A stretch of 64,000 nucleotides of DNA from assembly GCF_024733555.1 (NCBI RefSeq), contig NZ_JANIOF010000007.1, forward strand, positions 124,001 to 188,000. Direction: 5' to 3'. This stretch comes from Paenibacillus sp. SC116 (GTDB lineage Bacteria > Bacillota > Bacilli > Paenibacillales > Paenibacillaceae). This document shows, one piece after another, positions 17,121 through 27,768 of the stretch. The notes below the pieces were generated by a model, which worked only from the letters and a program-made list of their open reading frames with translations, did no database searches and was not told where the DNA came from. Numbering within the stretch: the first letter of the stretch is position 1; each line of letters opens with the position of its first letter. The position numbers and the translations under genes were made by a program.

Positions 17121-17690
17121 TCAAAACACCTTCTGAGTCCCTTGATCATCTTTTAAAATTTCCACAGCTTCACGGAAACGAAGCGAATGCACAATTTCAC
17201 GTTCACGCAAAAATTTTAAACTATCCTGCAAATCAACATCATCCGTCATATTAATCAGCCATTGATATGTAGCACGTGCCTTTTCTTCTGCGGCAATGTC
17301 CTCATAGAGATCCGCGATTGGATCGCCCTTAGCTTGGATATAGGTAGCTGTCCAAGGAATGCCACCAGCGTTGCTGTAATAAAGTGCATTATCGTGTGCG
17401 GCATAATTCGCTCCAAGACCCGCTTCCTCCATTTGCTGCGGAGTCGCATCCTTGGTGAGCTTAAATACCATTGTGGCAATCATTTCGAGGTGTGAAAATT
17501 CTTCAGTCGCAATATCTGTCAACAGTCCAATGACTTTATCCGGTATCGTGTAACGCTGATTCATATAACGAAGAGCCGCCGCCAGCTCTCCGTCTGCCCC
17601 TCCGTATTGTTCCAGCAAAAACTTCGCCATACGCGGATCACATTTGCTCACTCGTACAGGGTACTGCAGCTTTTTTTCATATACCCACAA
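17121..17690 (-). CDS. cotJC: Spore coat protein CotJC, Mn-catalase family
   Basis: CotJC is an inner spore coat protein homologous to manganese catalases. The 189-residue sequence begins MWVYEKKLQYPVRVSKCDPR, the standard opening. It shows ferritin-like metal-site residues in LLTDIATEEFSHLEM and DIAAEEKARATYQWLI. It starts with TTG at 17690, seven bases after GAGGTG. A gap of 124 bases separates it from cotJB. The length is normal. Expression in the mother cell during sporulation is known for Bacillus; no clear sigma-E promoter could be read here. Confidence 0.95.
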   Translation of the reverse strand: MWVYEKKLQYPVRVSKCDPRMAKFLLEQYGGADGELAAALRYMNQRYTIPDKVIGLLTDIATEEFSHLEMIATMVFKLTKDATPQQMEEAGLGANYAAHDNALYYSNAGGIPWTATYIQAKGDPIADLYEDIAAEEKARATYQWLINMTDDVDLQDSLKFLREREIVHSLRFREAVEILKDDQGTQKVF

Positions 17691-17814
17691 CGATAATCAC
17701 CTCGCCTTTTAAGTACGCGTGCACACGTAACGGTTGTCATCATTCACATAAGTGATAATAGACGGAGTACCGCAATCGATAACTGCTCCCTCATATCTGC
17801 TGCACTTTGTTTCA

Positions 17815-18084
17815 CTATATCTGCCATGGCCATGGCGTCTCGACCCATGTAAATGGAGTGCCAGAAGCAGAATTCCCAAAATTCATCAGCGGGCCATAGC
17901 GTGCTTGGAAGGCATCAGCTACTTTTTTGCGTTCCACAACATAATGGTTAAATTGCTGAATAGCCTGAGCATCACCAGGATGCGTATCCAAATATAAATT
18001 CAACTCCAACAGTACAAAATCGACCTCTTGCAGCTGCCTTAAATCCCGATGATATTCAGGCGTTTGGAATAGTTCTAGGTTCAT
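17815..18084 (-). CDS. cotJB: Spore coat protein CotJB
   Basis: CotJB is a small coat-associated protein encoded between cotJA and cotJC and needed with them for correct coat assembly. The 89-residue product has the usual helical pattern, DLRQLQEVDFVLLELNLYLD THP-type sequence, the conserved FNHYV segment, YGPLMNFGNS and the terminal WVETPWPWQ. Its ATG overlaps the cotJA stop by four bases, showing translational coupling, and GGAGGG precedes it. Confidence 0.95.
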   Translation of the reverse strand: MNLELFQTPEYHRDLRQLQEVDFVLLELNLYLDTHPGDAQAIQQFNHYVVERKKVADAFQARYGPLMNFGNSASGTPFTWVETPWPWQI

Positions 18085-18386
18085 GTCCCGTTCCCTCCCC
18101 GCTGCGATTGGTACGAGCTATACAAGGCTGGCCATAACGTACCATGTGTTAAAGCTTGGCTTAATGTAAACTGAGGCCAATTGGGTGGTTGAAAGTTAAT
18201 GAATTGATTAATCGGAACTACATAGGACTTATAGGGCAGTGGCGGGCATGGATCATACAATCCACGAAAAGGGATATATTTGCGAACTTCTTGATACGGA
18301 GCGATATTGTTATTCGATTGCGGCAAGAGAGCTGCATTTTCTGGTTTCTTCGAGCGGTTATCCGGCTCACCTGCTTGGGCCATCAT
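18081..18386 (-). CDS. cotJA: Spore coat associated protein CotJA
   Basis: The 101-residue protein heads the cotJ operon. It is proline-, tyrosine- and tryptophan-rich. Recognisable segments are the central FRGLYDPCPPLPYKSYVVP block, QFINFQPPNWPQF and the LTHGTLWPALYSSY motif. AGGAGG lies six bases before the chosen ATG at 18386; two codons upstream is another ATG that abuts the site. Its start is 70 bases from the end of the upstream peroxiredoxin gene. Confidence 0.93.
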   Translation of the reverse strand: MMAQAGEPDNRSKKPENAALLPQSNNNIAPYQEVRKYIPFRGLYDPCPPLPYKSYVVPINQFINFQPPNWPQFTLSQALTHGTLWPALYSSYQSQRGGNGT

Positions 18387-18455
18387 CGTCATCCTCCTAG
18401 CTGTTATTCTCTTTGCCTACTTCTATGATTTACGCTATGAACAAGACAGAATGTC

Positions 18456-19124
18456 CTATACCTGTTTCGTGCAGAACCACCAATCGAGGCAATCCATCTG
18501 ACCTGCGTTCGTCTTCTCCATTCGCTCTTGCGCAGCTTGAACCGTCCTGGCTGCAGGCAGCAGTAGCTTGCTTCCGATCATGTCATTGTTGGGCCAGTTA
18601 GCAGGTGTGACCGCTTTGTGCGCATCTGTTGTTTGCAAAGCTTGCAGGGCACGCAATATTTCATACGTGTTGCGCCCTACCGATTCTGGATAGGTAAGTA
18701 TAATTCGAATCGTACCTTCTGGATCGACGAAAAAGACGCTGCGCACTGTGCGTGTGCCGTGGTTGGGATGAATCATACCTAGACGTTTTGCTGCTGCACC
18801 AAGCCCATCTGCAATGATCGGGAACGTGATTTGGACGCCAAGATGCTGATTGATCCATTCGATCCATTTGATATGAGAGGAAACTTGCTCTACCGATAGT
18901 CCAATTAATTCGGTGCTGCACTGCTGAAATTCAGGCTTTAACCGTTCAAAGGCAACAAATTCTGTTGTGCATACAGGCGTGAAATCACCAGGGTGGCTAA
19001 ATAAAATAAACCAACGGCCTTGATAAGCATCTGGGAGGGAAAGAGGACCATTTGTTGTCTGAACCGATATGCTCGGAAATCGATCCCCGATAAAGGGTGG
19101 GGACTGTGTGGATTGTTCTGTCAT
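18456..19124 (-). CDS. Prx6-type 1-Cys peroxiredoxin
   Basis: This 222-residue thiol peroxidase reduces hydrogen peroxide and organic peroxides. The peroxidatic cysteine is in [16 protein letters not shown] and the active-site arginine follows later ([14 protein letters not shown]). The long C-terminal arm ends [12 protein letters not shown]. That paired-Cys tail resembles archaeal-type Prx6 proteins rather than AhpC. The start at 19124 has GGAGG nine bases upstream, while the open frame runs 54 codons further without support. It sits just before cotJABC on the same strand, linking it to peroxide protection. Confidence 0.92.
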   Translation of the reverse strand: MTEQSTQSPPFIGDRFPSISVQTTNGPLSLPDAYQGRWFILFSHPGDFTPVCTTEFVAFERLKPEFQQCSTELIGLSVEQVSSHIKWIEWINQHLGVQITFPIIADGLGAAAKRLGMIHPNHGTRTVRSVFFVDPEGTIRIILTYPESVGRNTYEILRALQALQTTDAHKAVTPANWPNNDMIGSKLLLPAARTVQAAQERMEKTNAGQMDCLDWWFCTKQV

Positions 19125-19214
19125 CCTTTTACCTCCAAGTATGAAGTTACGATACTGGATTGTATTCAGAAAAAAGTGCCTATACATATTGTCCTTATGA
19201 AAAAACGATGGAAT

Positions 19215-19258
19215 AAAAAAGAACCTTCCGCCCCACGAGCATCGTGGAATGGAAGGTT
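19215..19258 (-). terminator. Terminator after MFS transporter gene
   Basis: AACCTTCC (19222-19229) pairs with GGAAGGTT (19251-19258), and CCACGA with TCGTGG inside, around a three-base loop. On the minus strand it ends in CTTTTTTATT. It ends the GH3-MFS unit. Confidence 0.9.
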
Positions 19259-19296
19259 GGCGCAGTGTTCCAGAGAATTGGATCATTGAGCTATTA

Positions 19297-20622
19297 TTAT
19301 AAAGGTTTCGTATGATGTACAGTACCCCCGGTTATTGCAGCACTCTCATGCTTCATTCGCTCTCCCACTTCCGGAATCGGTTTGAAAGCGAGCGTTCCGA
19401 GCAGCACACATACTGCAAGCGCGATATAGAAGAAGGTCCATTCTCCGATTCCAGTCATGCTTCCCGCAGCCAATAGTAAAGGCGCGATGGCTGGAACGAG
19501 CGATTGAGGCAGCGCATTAGCAACGTTCATCAACCCAAAGTCTTTCGCCGAATCTTCTTTGCTCGGTAAAATTCGCGCAACAAGTGCCATATCAACGGAT
19601 GTGAAACATCCTGCAGCCAAACCAATTACGACAGCAGCAATAAGGAATGCAGTTATGCTCGGCACAAAAGCAAATACCATCAATCCCGCAATCGTGATCA
19701 TACCACAGGCGTATAGAAACGGTTTCTGCTTACCGAATCGGTCTGACAACTTGCCTCCAATAATACTAGTAAAAGCGGTCGCGATCAAGGCGACAATTTT
19801 GATCGTACCTACGACATCGGTAGCTTCTGCCTGAGATAAGTCCATACGTTTTACAAGCATGACTGCCGTATAGAGCGAATAAGCAAGTCCCATGTTCACT
19901 AGAAATTTAGACAAAATCGCCCATGTAAATTCCGGATACTTACGCGGATTCGGATAGATTCTGCTAAGTTTCTCTTTCACGGAAATCTTCTCTTTTTCTT
20001 TCTGCACAATTGTCACTTTGCCGTCGCGAATAATAAACAAGCTGATGATCGGACCTACAACGCCAATGATCGAAATTAACAGCCATTTGGATGAAGTTGG
20101 AATCGTTTTCAGAGCCATCATCAAAATCATGCCAATCGTGAGGCTCAGGGGTAAGGCTAGTCCAAGAAGTCCCGAGATTGTTCCTTGCTTCTTCACTTCT
20201 ACCTGATCAGGAATTAGCGCCGTATAGGCAGCCATTGCAAAATTAAAGAAGAGCTGCGCTATGCACCATCCGACGATAACCTGCCATATATCTGTCGCAA
20301 AGCCGATCCATACTAAGGCGAGACAACCCATCAGCGGTCCGACCAGAATCCATGTGCGTCTGCGCCCAAAACCGATGTTCGTTCGATCACTGATAGCTCC
20401 GCCAAGTGGATTTCCAATGATTGCAAATACTGCCCCTATGCCTGCAACGAGCCCATAGGAAACCTCATAGTTCGTCGGATCAATCTCTATCATTTTAAAC
20501 GACAGCAGCAATGCCGCCGGCGTCATTAAGCTGATCATCATACAAACATAACCTAACATGATGCCAAAGGTTAATCTTCTAAACGGTGTTTGTATCTGGC
20601 CTCTAACTTCTTGGACCACCAT
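19297..20622 (-). CDS. MFS transporter, sugar/glycoside type (GPH-like)
   Basis: The 441-residue protein has twelve hydrophobic segments. It has MFS loop motifs: [20 protein letters not shown] after the second segment, [11 protein letters not shown] in the second half and ERMKHE at the tail. The pattern resembles glycoside-cation symporters and SLC45-type carriers. It lies 19 bases downstream of a GH3 glycosidase gene, so it probably imports the glycoside that enzyme cleaves. ATG at 20622 is chosen, nine bases from AAAGG; a GTG three codons upstream overlaps the site. Confidence 0.85.
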   Translation of the reverse strand: MVVQEVRGQIQTPFRRLTFGIMLGYVCMMISLMTPAALLLSFKMIEIDPTNYEVSYGLVAGIGAVFAIIGNPLGGAISDRTNIGFGRRRTWILVGPLMGCLALVWIGFATDIWQVIVGWCIAQLFFNFAMAAYTALIPDQVEVKKQGTISGLLGLALPLSLTIGMILMMALKTIPTSSKWLLISIIGVVGPIISLFIIRDGKVTIVQKEKEKISVKEKLSRIYPNPRKYPEFTWAILSKFLVNMGLAYSLYTAVMLVKRMDLSQAEATDVVGTIKIVALIATAFTSIIGGKLSDRFGKQKPFLYACGMITIAGLMVFAFVPSITAFLIAAVVIGLAAGCFTSVDMALVARILPSKEDSAKDFGLMNVANALPQSLVPAIAPLLLAAGSMTGIGEWTFFYIALAVCVLLGTLAFKPIPEVGERMKHESAAITGGTVHHTKPL

Positions 20623-20641
20623 ATTTCTCACCCTTTACTGT

Positions 20642-22924
20642 TTAGACGTGTCCGTTGAGATGTTCGATTAATCCGTTTAGCATCTCTTCGGAAAAGCTTC
20701 CTTGACTGAAGTTGACGATTCCGCGCAGCGGCATATACTTGAGCATTTCCGCTCTCATCTGAGATGCTTCGTCATCACTATCTTCCATGATCCCTGCCAA
20801 TCCGGAACGATTTGCTTGTACCAACATTTCCTTCAGTATCGGCGCAAGTACCGGATCCGCAAGCAAATCACCGAGCAGCGTATTCCGCGTTACCTGTTTA
20901 CGGATTGTAATTGAGGATTTAACATAAACCGTATCTCTCAATACGATGTCTCTAGAAGATTTACCGATAAGAATCTCGAACTCGCCTTCTTCGACATGCC
21001 AATCTTTCAATTCCACGTTATAGTAAGCAAAAGAACGCTTGTTCAAAGTGAAGCTGACCACTTTCTCTTCTCCCGGCTGCAATTCTACTTTAGTAAAGCC
21101 CTTCAGTTCTTTTTCAGGCCGATTGACTGTGCTTACTTTGTCATGAACGTATAGCTGCACAATTTCTTTGCCAGCAACCTCGCCTGTGTTCTTAACGTTC
21201 ACCTTTACCGTAAGGGTATCTGTATCTTGAATGGAGCCTTGATCCAGTACCAGATTGCTGTACTCATAAGTCGTATAGCTAAGCCCGTAGCCAAACGGGA
21301 ACAATGGCTCAATCTGAAGCGCATCGTAGTGCCGATAGCCGACAAATACGCCTTCCTTATACTCCACTCTGTCTCCCTCACCAGGGAAATTCAAATAAGA
21401 AGGATTATGATGCAGCTCTTTAGGGAACGTCTCAGCCAGCTTACCGCTGGGATTGACGTCACCGAACAACAGATCCGCAATAGCTCCGCCCAACGCTTGT
21501 CCACCAAGATACCCTTCCAGTACTGCTTTCACTTTATCGATCCAAGGCATAACGACAGGCGAACCATTACTTAGAACGACAACGATATTGGGCTGTACTT
21601 CTGCTACCGCTTCAATGAGCTTGATATGATTATCCGGCAGGCGTAAGTGCTTGCGGTCGTAGCCTTCAGACTCGTAGCGATCAGGCAGTCCAACGAATAA
21701 AACGGCAGTATCGGCTTCCGCTGCGACTATCGATGCTTCCTCAATCAGACGTTCATCGATGACATCATTCTCCAACTGATACCCTTTCGCATAGGTGACC
21801 TTTGTTTCTTGACCGGATACATGCTTAACTTGTTCAAGGATATTATCCACCTTAGTTGGATTGATATGGGAGCTGCCTCCCCCCTGATAACGCGGATTGT
21901 GCGCGAATTCTCCAATTACAGCTAGAGATCCAGCTTTTTTCAGTGGAAGAATGGAAGCTTCATTTTTCAAGAGAACCATACTTTCGCTCGCTACTTCTCT
22001 AGCTAGTTGATGATGCGCTTCCGCATCAAATGAAGCATTCGCTTTATCGTTATCCACGGCTTTATATACGATTGTCAGATAACGTTCTACTGCCAGATCA
22101 AGCGTTTCTTCAGACAACTGTCCATTGGAAATGGCATCCATAATCTTCTTCGCGCCAATTCCATTTGTGGACGGCATTTCAAGCTCAAGTCCACTCGCGA
22201 GACCGGCCGCTCGATCATCTACAGCTCCCCAGTCTGATACGACAAAGCCTTCATATCCCCACTCATCACGGAGAATTTCGGTTAGAAGATAAGGATGTTC
22301 GGAAGCATATTCGCCATTTACCTTGTTGTAGGCACACATGACCGTCCATGGCTGACCCTCTTTGACAGCGGTTTCGAAACTTGCAAGATAGATTTCTCGC
22401 AGTGTTCTTTCGTCCACGATAGCATCCGTTGACATGCGGCGATGCTCCTGATTGTTGGCGGCAAAGTGCTTGATGGACGTCCCCACACCTTGACTTTGAA
22501 CTCCTTTAATATGACTTGTTGCCATTTGCGTAGACAGATACGGATCTTCTGAGAAATACTCAAAGTTTCTTCCGCATAAAGGGGAGCGCTTAATGTTAAC
22601 TCCAGGTCCTAGCAGCACATCTACATTAAGTGCCTGAGATTCTTCCCCGAGGGCAACACCCATTTTTTCGACTAGCTCCTTGTCCCATGAACTCGCAACC
22701 CCAGCCGCAGATGGAAAGCAAGTGGCAGGAACGCTATCATATATACCTAAGTGGTCAACCCCTTCTTCTTGCTTCCGAAGTCCATGCGGCCCGTCCGCTA
22801 ACATAATAGAAGGAATGCCGAGTCTTTCAATATCTTTTGTACGCCAAAAATCCTTACCAGAGCAGAGGCTTGCTTTTTCTTCTATCGTCATTTGAGAAAT
22901 TATATCTTTAAGGTTTCTTTTCAT
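20642..22924 (-). CDS. GH3 beta-glucosidase or related beta-glycosidase
   Basis: The 760-residue cytoplasmic enzyme (no signal peptide) is a multidomain GH3 glycosidase. It begins with the (beta/alpha)8 domain: [21 protein letters not shown] and the nucleophile motif [13 protein letters not shown]. Next come the alpha/beta sandwich domain ([20 protein letters not shown]) and the fibronectin-III-like C-terminal domain ([20 protein letters not shown]). There is an extra helical tail at the end. It probably hydrolyses imported beta-glucosides. ATG at 22924 is preferred over TTG at 22930. A cre-like site lies upstream and an AraC-type regulator is divergent. Confidence 0.93.
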   Translation of the reverse strand: MKRNLKDIISQMTIEEKASLCSGKDFWRTKDIERLGIPSIMLADGPHGLRKQEEGVDHLGIYDSVPATCFPSAAGVASSWDKELVEKMGVALGEESQALNVDVLLGPGVNIKRSPLCGRNFEYFSEDPYLSTQMATSHIKGVQSQGVGTSIKHFAANNQEHRRMSTDAIVDERTLREIYLASFETAVKEGQPWTVMCAYNKVNGEYASEHPYLLTEILRDEWGYEGFVVSDWGAVDDRAAGLASGLELEMPSTNGIGAKKIMDAISNGQLSEETLDLAVERYLTIVYKAVDNDKANASFDAEAHHQLAREVASESMVLLKNEASILPLKKAGSLAVIGEFAHNPRYQGGGSSHINPTKVDNILEQVKHVSGQETKVTYAKGYQLENDVIDERLIEEASIVAAEADTAVLFVGLPDRYESEGYDRKHLRLPDNHIKLIEAVAEVQPNIVVVLSNGSPVVMPWIDKVKAVLEGYLGGQALGGAIADLLFGDVNPSGKLAETFPKELHHNPSYLNFPGEGDRVEYKEGVFVGYRHYDALQIEPLFPFGYGLSYTTYEYSNLVLDQGSIQDTDTLTVKVNVKNTGEVAGKEIVQLYVHDKVSTVNRPEKELKGFTKVELQPGEEKVVSFTLNKRSFAYYNVELKDWHVEEGEFEILIGKSSRDIVLRDTVYVKSSITIRKQVTRNTLLGDLLADPVLAPILKEMLVQANRSGLAGIMEDSDDEASQMRAEMLKYMPLRGIVNFSQGSFSEEMLNGLIEHLNGHV

Positions 22925-22955
22925 ATTCAAGCACCCCTTATTTGAGTCTTAATAA

Positions 22956-22969
22956 AGTAATCGCTTACA
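22956..22969 (-). promoter_or_regulatory. Candidate cre site before GH3 gene
   Basis: The minus strand reads TGTAAGCGATTACT, a one- or two-mismatch form of the CcpA catabolite response element. It lies 32 bases before the glycosidase ATG. Control by CcpA fits a sugar-utilisation gene, but CcpA binding is inferred. Confidence 0.5.
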
Positions 22970-23083
22970 CATCTACGATACCTTGTTTCGTTATCATTTT
23001 ATTGTATACAATATAGAAAATTAGTATATTTTTTAGTTTGTTTTTTCTTATTCAATCGTTACAGTATCTTGGGAGGCTTGGTT

Positions 23084-24334
23084 ATGATGAATCAATTGAA
23101 CATAAATGAGATGGAGTATGTATGCAATATGATCTATACGACTTTTAATCTGCCCGTATACGCTCTGAATTTGAATGGGGAGATCCTGTTCGAATACTCC
23201 GCTACTTATATCCATAATCCAATGTATTCCTCCAAGATGGATATGCTTAAACCGCAGTTTTTGACAAATAACCCACATGAATTTCCGGTCTTTAAAACGA
23301 CAATATTTATGGAAAACTTTTTTACGATTACATGGAAGGATGAAGGAATATGTAAGGGAATCATTATTGTAGGTCCTGTTCTGTACTCGACTCTTAACGA
23401 AGAATCGCTTACTGGTATGCTGAATGACCTTCATTTATATAAAGAAGAAAGAATGCGTGAGTATTACGCGGCACTTCCTGTTATAAATCAATTAAAATTC
23501 ACCAATATAAGCAGACTCATGCATTACATGATATACAATGGAACGCTGGATACGGTTGAGATTCTGCAGCAAAATGAATTGCTCCATTCAGAAGCTATTG
23601 AAATGGAACAACCTCAAGTTCATATTTCTGAAAATCGTCAGCATCATAAGTTTCACGCAAGTCCGATTATGGAAAAGAAAGTTTATCAATGTATTGAAAG
23701 AGGAAGAAAAGAAGAATTGATCGTTGCCATAAACTCCCTTAGCGAGACAGGAATATTCGGTAATTTGTCTCGGACAAGTTATGTCCGTAGTAGTAAAAAT
23801 CTAGGCATTGGCGCTATCACTATGGCTACAAGAGCAGCTGTCCAAGGCGGACTGCATCCCGAGATCGCCTATACACTCAGCGACTTATACATCCAAAATC
23901 TCGAAGAGATTAAAGACAGCAGAACTATTAATCAATTTATGATTAGCGCATTATATGATTTTGCCGATCGCGTCGAAAAAAATCGTGAACAGAAATACTC
24001 AAGGCCGATTAACGCTTGTAAGTATTACATTTTCACTCATCTTTACGACGAGATTAAGCTTGCGGATCTAGCAGAAGTGTCTGCCATGAACCCGAGTTAT
24101 TTATCAACGCTATTTAAGAAAGAAGTCGGCATCTCGCTCAGCGAGTACATTCTGCGTGCAAAGATTGAGGAAGCTATGTCGCTAATTGATTACACGCAAC
24201 ATAGCTTGTCTGATATTTATACGTTATTGAACTTCCATGATCAAAGTCACTTTACGAAAACCTTCAAAAAGTTCGTAGGCTTGACCCCTAGGGAGTATAA
24301 GAACCGAGTAGGGACATCGAACCTTATCTTGTAA
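23084..24334 (+). CDS. AraC-family regulator of the GH3-MFS unit
   Basis: The 416-residue protein ends in a double helix-turn-helix AraC domain: CKYYIFTHLYDEIKLADLAE, MNPSYLSTLFKKEVGISLSE and a second helix pair ending FTKTFKKFVGLTPREYKNR. About 300 residues precede it as a sensory part, resembling the YSIRK-type AraC family found beside glycosidase genes. ATG at 23084 follows GGGAGG with seven bases; the open frame upstream has no better site. It is divergent from the glycosidase gene and likely activates it on substrate. Confidence 0.87.
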   Translation: MMNQLNINEMEYVCNMIYTTFNLPVYALNLNGEILFEYSATYIHNPMYSSKMDMLKPQFLTNNPHEFPVFKTTIFMENFFTITWKDEGICKGIIIVGPVLYSTLNEESLTGMLNDLHLYKEERMREYYAALPVINQLKFTNISRLMHYMIYNGTLDTVEILQQNELLHSEAIEMEQPQVHISENRQHHKFHASPIMEKKVYQCIERGRKEELIVAINSLSETGIFGNLSRTSYVRSSKNLGIGAITMATRAAVQGGLHPEIAYTLSDLYIQNLEEIKDSRTINQFMISALYDFADRVEKNREQKYSRPINACKYYIFTHLYDEIKLADLAEVSAMNPSYLSTLFKKEVGISLSEYILRAKIEEAMSLIDYTQHSLSDIYTLLNFHDQSHFTKTFKKFVGLTPREYKNRVGTSNLIL

Positions 24335-24632
24335 ATGAGTTATAAATAACTGAAACACAACAACGCACGTCCCTCATGAAGAGAGCGTGCGGATGGCAGT
24401 GGAAGGATAAGTATTAAGATTAACCAAACAGGTCTTTGAACAAAAATACCTTACGTGATGATTTCATGTTTTCTCCCAATTTTTCCGGATAAAGCCTACT
24501 TACATACTTTCTGTCCTTTAATCGCCATAAAAGTAATGCACCCCTAGAATTTTCATCGGTTAAACCTAGGGTTTTTCCAATGTCTATTCTAAGAGGTGCA
24601 CTTCAATCAGGCAGAGTGGTTCTCTTTGGAAT
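24335..24632. other. Intergenic region with startless frame
   Basis: Between the AraC gene and dhaKL lie two hairpins: CGCACG/CGTGCG near 24365-24393 and CCCTAG/CTAGGG (24542-24571) followed by TTTTT on the plus strand, a possible terminator. On the minus strand a startless 60-codon open frame (24420-24602) ends in KVFLFKDLFG and looks protein-like, but has no start codon or ribosome site; it may be a gene remnant. Confidence 0.35.
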
Positions 24633-26399
24633 CTATTTTATTTCGATCACTTGAGCCAACTCTGTAAAGATAACTCCCAACGCGTAAGCTCCCGCATCTG
24701 GGTAACCAAGACTGCGCTCACCCACTGTACCTGCACGTCCCATACGAGCAACAATGGTCTCCGTATACTTCGCACCTTGCACAGCCGCTTCCGCCGCTTT
24801 CGTTGCCGCTGTCTTTATATCATCGCCTGCTTCTGCACTTTGAACCCAAGCATCCGCAAATGGAGCTAGAGCATCGACTAGCGTCTTATCGCCTACAACG
24901 GCCCCTCGTCCGAAGGAACGCTCGCCTGTATCTTGAATGCCTTTCACAACCGCTTGCATCATGGCCGCGAATTCTGGAGCAGATAGCTCTATCTTGTCGC
25001 CTGCTGCTTTGCTTGCTGCACGGAATGCCGATCCCCAGATCGGGCCGGAAGCCCCGCCGCAGTGCTCCATAATGATAAGCGAGCAAGCATGCAAGAAGTC
25101 ACCGATATTCGCTGTATGATGCTCCATTATTTCTGCCCACTCGCGTTTCAATTGACGGAAGCCTTTCGCTACGCTCATCCCGAAGTCGCCGTCACCTGCA
25201 TGCGAATCCAGATCGCAGAATGGAACTTCATTCTCAATAATAACTTCGCTCATTTTATCAACGAGGTAGATCAAGTTGTTTAAGGAGAACTTGTTATTTT
25301 GTACAACAGCATATTTCGAGTCTGTTTCACTGCGGAATGATACCTCAGCATCGGACTGCGGTTCCGCCTCTTCTTCCTCGAAGTGAACTGGCAAGAACTC
25401 GCCGCTCACTTGAAGCGCTGGCGTATGGCAGCTAGCCTGCAAGTAATGCTTCAGCTCATCGTTCAGCTTCATAAACGTAACAGAAGCGCCTGCCATATCA
25501 ATGCTCGTCATATAGTTGCCGACAAACACTTTGAAGATCGTGATGTTCTTGTCTTTCAACGCATTCACTACCGAGTTAGCTAGCAAGTACAATTCTTGCA
25601 GCGGTGAAGCACCGAATCCGTTAATAAGCAGTGCAATCTCATGATGTTCGCTATCGCTAAGCTTCATATCACGAATAAGGTCCGCTACCATCTTGCTTGC
25701 AAGCACATCCGCGGATGCAATCTTTTCTCTGCGAATGCCTGGCTCACCGTGGATACCAACACCGTACTCGATCTCGTCATCGTTCAATTGGAACGTTGGC
25801 GTACCTTTCGCTGGAACAGTACAAGAAGTAAGCGCAAAGCCGATGCTTCTCGTATTATCAATCGCCTGCTGAGCAATGGCCTTCACTTCGCTCAGTTCTT
25901 TGCCCTCTTCCGCTGCTGCACCAGCAACTTTATGCACGAATACCGTTCCCGCTACGCCACGTCGGCCGACCGTGTACAAGCTATCTTCAACTGCGATATC
26001 GTCATCGACTTTAACGTAGTCAACCATCAATCCGTCTTCGCCTGCAAGATGGGCAGCATTTTTGAAGTTCATCATATCGCCGCTGTAATTTTTAATGATC
26101 ATCAAAGTCCCTTTTTTACTAGCCGAAGCTTTAAGACCTTGATACACCTGAATTTGAGAAGGAGAAGCAAATACGTCGCCGCATACTGCTGCATCCAGCA
26201 TCCCTTGACCGACAAATCCAGCATGCGCAGGCTCGTGACCGCTGCCGCCGCCGCTAATCAACGTTACTTTGTCTTGGTTAATGTCTTTCTTTTTAACGAT
26301 TTTATATTTGCTATTGAACTCCAACTCCGGTTGCGCCAGCACAATGCCTCTGCACATTTCACGTACGAGCGTTTCTGGTTGGTTCATAATTTTTTTCAT
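24633..26399 (-). CDS. ATP-dependent dihydroxyacetone kinase (DhaK-DhaL fusion)
   Basis: The 588-residue enzyme phosphorylates dihydroxyacetone to DHAP in the cytoplasm with ATP. The N-terminal DhaK (DAK1) domain shows [18 protein letters not shown] and the substrate-binding [11 protein letters not shown] region. The C-terminal DhaL (DAK2) domain shows [28 protein letters not shown] and [10 protein letters not shown]. The fusion is the ATP-dependent type rather than the PEP-dependent three-protein type. ATG at 26399 lies five bases after the gldA stop and next to GAGGG. It completes glycerol oxidation begun by gldA. Confidence 0.95.
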   Translation of the reverse strand: MKKIMNQPETLVREMCRGIVLAQPELEFNSKYKIVKKKDINQDKVTLISGGGSGHEPAHAGFVGQGMLDAAVCGDVFASPSQIQVYQGLKASASKKGTLMIIKNYSGDMMNFKNAAHLAGEDGLMVDYVKVDDDIAVEDSLYTVGRRGVAGTVFVHKVAGAAAEEGKELSEVKAIAQQAIDNTRSIGFALTSCTVPAKGTPTFQLNDDEIEYGVGIHGEPGIRREKIASADVLASKMVADLIRDMKLSDSEHHEIALLINGFGASPLQELYLLANSVVNALKDKNITIFKVFVGNYMTSIDMAGASVTFMKLNDELKHYLQASCHTPALQVSGEFLPVHFEEEEAEPQSDAEVSFRSETDSKYAVVQNNKFSLNNLIYLVDKMSEVIIENEVPFCDLDSHAGDGDFGMSVAKGFRQLKREWAEIMEHHTANIGDFLHACSLIIMEHCGGASGPIWGSAFRAASKAAGDKIELSAPEFAAMMQAVVKGIQDTGERSFGRGAVVGDKTLVDALAPFADAWVQSAEAGDDIKTAATKAAEAAVQGAKYTETIVARMGRAGTVGERSLGYPDAGAYALGVIFTELAQVIEIK

Positions 26400-26404
26400 A
26401 TCGT

Positions 26405-27535
26405 TCACCCTCTTGCTTTAAATTGTTGCCCTAATTGATCGGCTACGATCATAGCGCCTACCACGTCATCTGGAGTTACCGGGAATGGCATCGAATGAAT
26501 GGATTCTTCTGGAATGCAAGCTTTTACAGCTACATTCATCAGTTCCTCTCTCGTCACCTCATGGACACCGATGTCCGCGAGACATACTGGCAATCCTACC
26601 GATACGCAGAAGCCCAATACTTCGTCGAGCTCTTCTTTATTTGCATTTTCAAGCACCAATTGCACGATTGTCGTAAATGCAACCTTCTCACCATGGAAAT
26701 AATGATGCGCGCCTTCCAACGCTGTAAGGCCATTATGGATCGCATGTGCTGCTGCTAGGCCGCCGCTCTCAAAGCCTAAACCAGACAACAAAATGTTCGT
26801 CTCGATAATATTTTCAAGCGCTGGTGTCACGATATTTGCATCGGAAGCCAGCTTCGCTTTGTAGCCATCCTCAAGTAGTGTTTCATAGCACAGCATCGCT
26901 AATGCAAGCGCCGCCTTTGTCCCCTTTGCAGGCTCACCAACACCATCGTTGCGTCCGCAAGGAAGCCCTGCATTTACGTTGGAGTAGGATTTCGCTGTTG
27001 CTCTTGCTTCAAAATAAGTAGACAATGCATCACCCATGCCCGCTACAAGGAAGCGCGTTGGCGCATTTGCGATAACCGTCGTATCGATCAATACGACACT
27101 TGGGCTTTGCTTGAAGTAAGCATAGTCGTCGAACTCGCCTTCTGGCGTGTACAACACAGCGGAATGACTTGTTGGCGCATCTGTCGCAGCAATCGTCGGC
27201 ACAATAATAAGCGCCTCACCCTCTGCTACGCATTTAGCTGCATCAATTGCTTTTCCTCCACCAAGACCGATTGTACAAGCACAATTATGTTCTTTCGCCA
27301 GCTGCTGCAAACGAGCCACTTCCTGACGGGAACACTCCCCGTTAAAACCGCTTTCAACGATCGTAACACCGTATTGCTCCATCGTGTGTACCAATTTATC
27401 TTTAACGCGTGCCGCATCGTCTTTACTAGCAATCAATAAAGCGGATTCACCAAACGTTTTGATGAAATACCCTAGATTCAAAATTTCATTTTCACCTTGA
27501 ACATATTTAGCTGGACTAATGAATGCTCTTCTCAT
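26405..27535 (-). CDS. gldA: Glycerol dehydrogenase
   Basis: GldA oxidises glycerol to dihydroxyacetone with NAD and zinc. The 376-residue protein carries the NAD-binding GLGGGKAIDAAK, the family signatures PTIAATDAPTSHSAV and GMGDALSTYFEARA, and the zinc-ligand histidines of AHAIHNGL and GEKVAF regions. The length is typical of iron-alcohol-dehydrogenase-fold GldA. It is the first gene of gldA-dhaKL. The promoter lies in the 27536-27702 gap, where a degenerate cre-like AAAGCGTTTTCA occurs near 27661. Confidence 0.95.
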   Translation of the reverse strand: MRRAFISPAKYVQGENEILNLGYFIKTFGESALLIASKDDAARVKDKLVHTMEQYGVTIVESGFNGECSRQEVARLQQLAKEHNCACTIGLGGGKAIDAAKCVAEGEALIIVPTIAATDAPTSHSAVLYTPEGEFDDYAYFKQSPSVVLIDTTVIANAPTRFLVAGMGDALSTYFEARATAKSYSNVNAGLPCGRNDGVGEPAKGTKAALALAMLCYETLLEDGYKAKLASDANIVTPALENIIETNILLSGLGFESGGLAAAHAIHNGLTALEGAHHYFHGEKVAFTTIVQLVLENANKEELDEVLGFCVSVGLPVCLADIGVHEVTREELMNVAVKACIPEESIHSMPFPVTPDDVVGAMIVADQLGQQFKARG

Positions 27536-27768
27536 GTTAGTAATCCTCCTGTGTAGTTAATAGTATATTAGTTAGTCAGTGACATTTAGTTAGTATGATT
27601 CTAAGTACTTTTATTATAGGATTACCCAATCTAAAGATCATTGAACAATTAAGTCTAAATAAAGCGTTTTCATGTGCTTGATCGCGTTTAGATAGGACTA
27701 TCTTGTCCTTCCATAGGAATATCATGCTATACTTATTTCAAGCGTTTAAACGGAAGATGGTGAACAGC

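Noticed and set aside
25641-26438. 265-codon open frame antisense to dhaKL
   Set aside because: It overlaps a certain gene completely, lacks a ribosome site and has improbable amino-acid composition.
27656-27670. cre site before gldA
   Set aside because: The leading TG of the cre consensus is missing; two mismatches make it unsafe to annotate.
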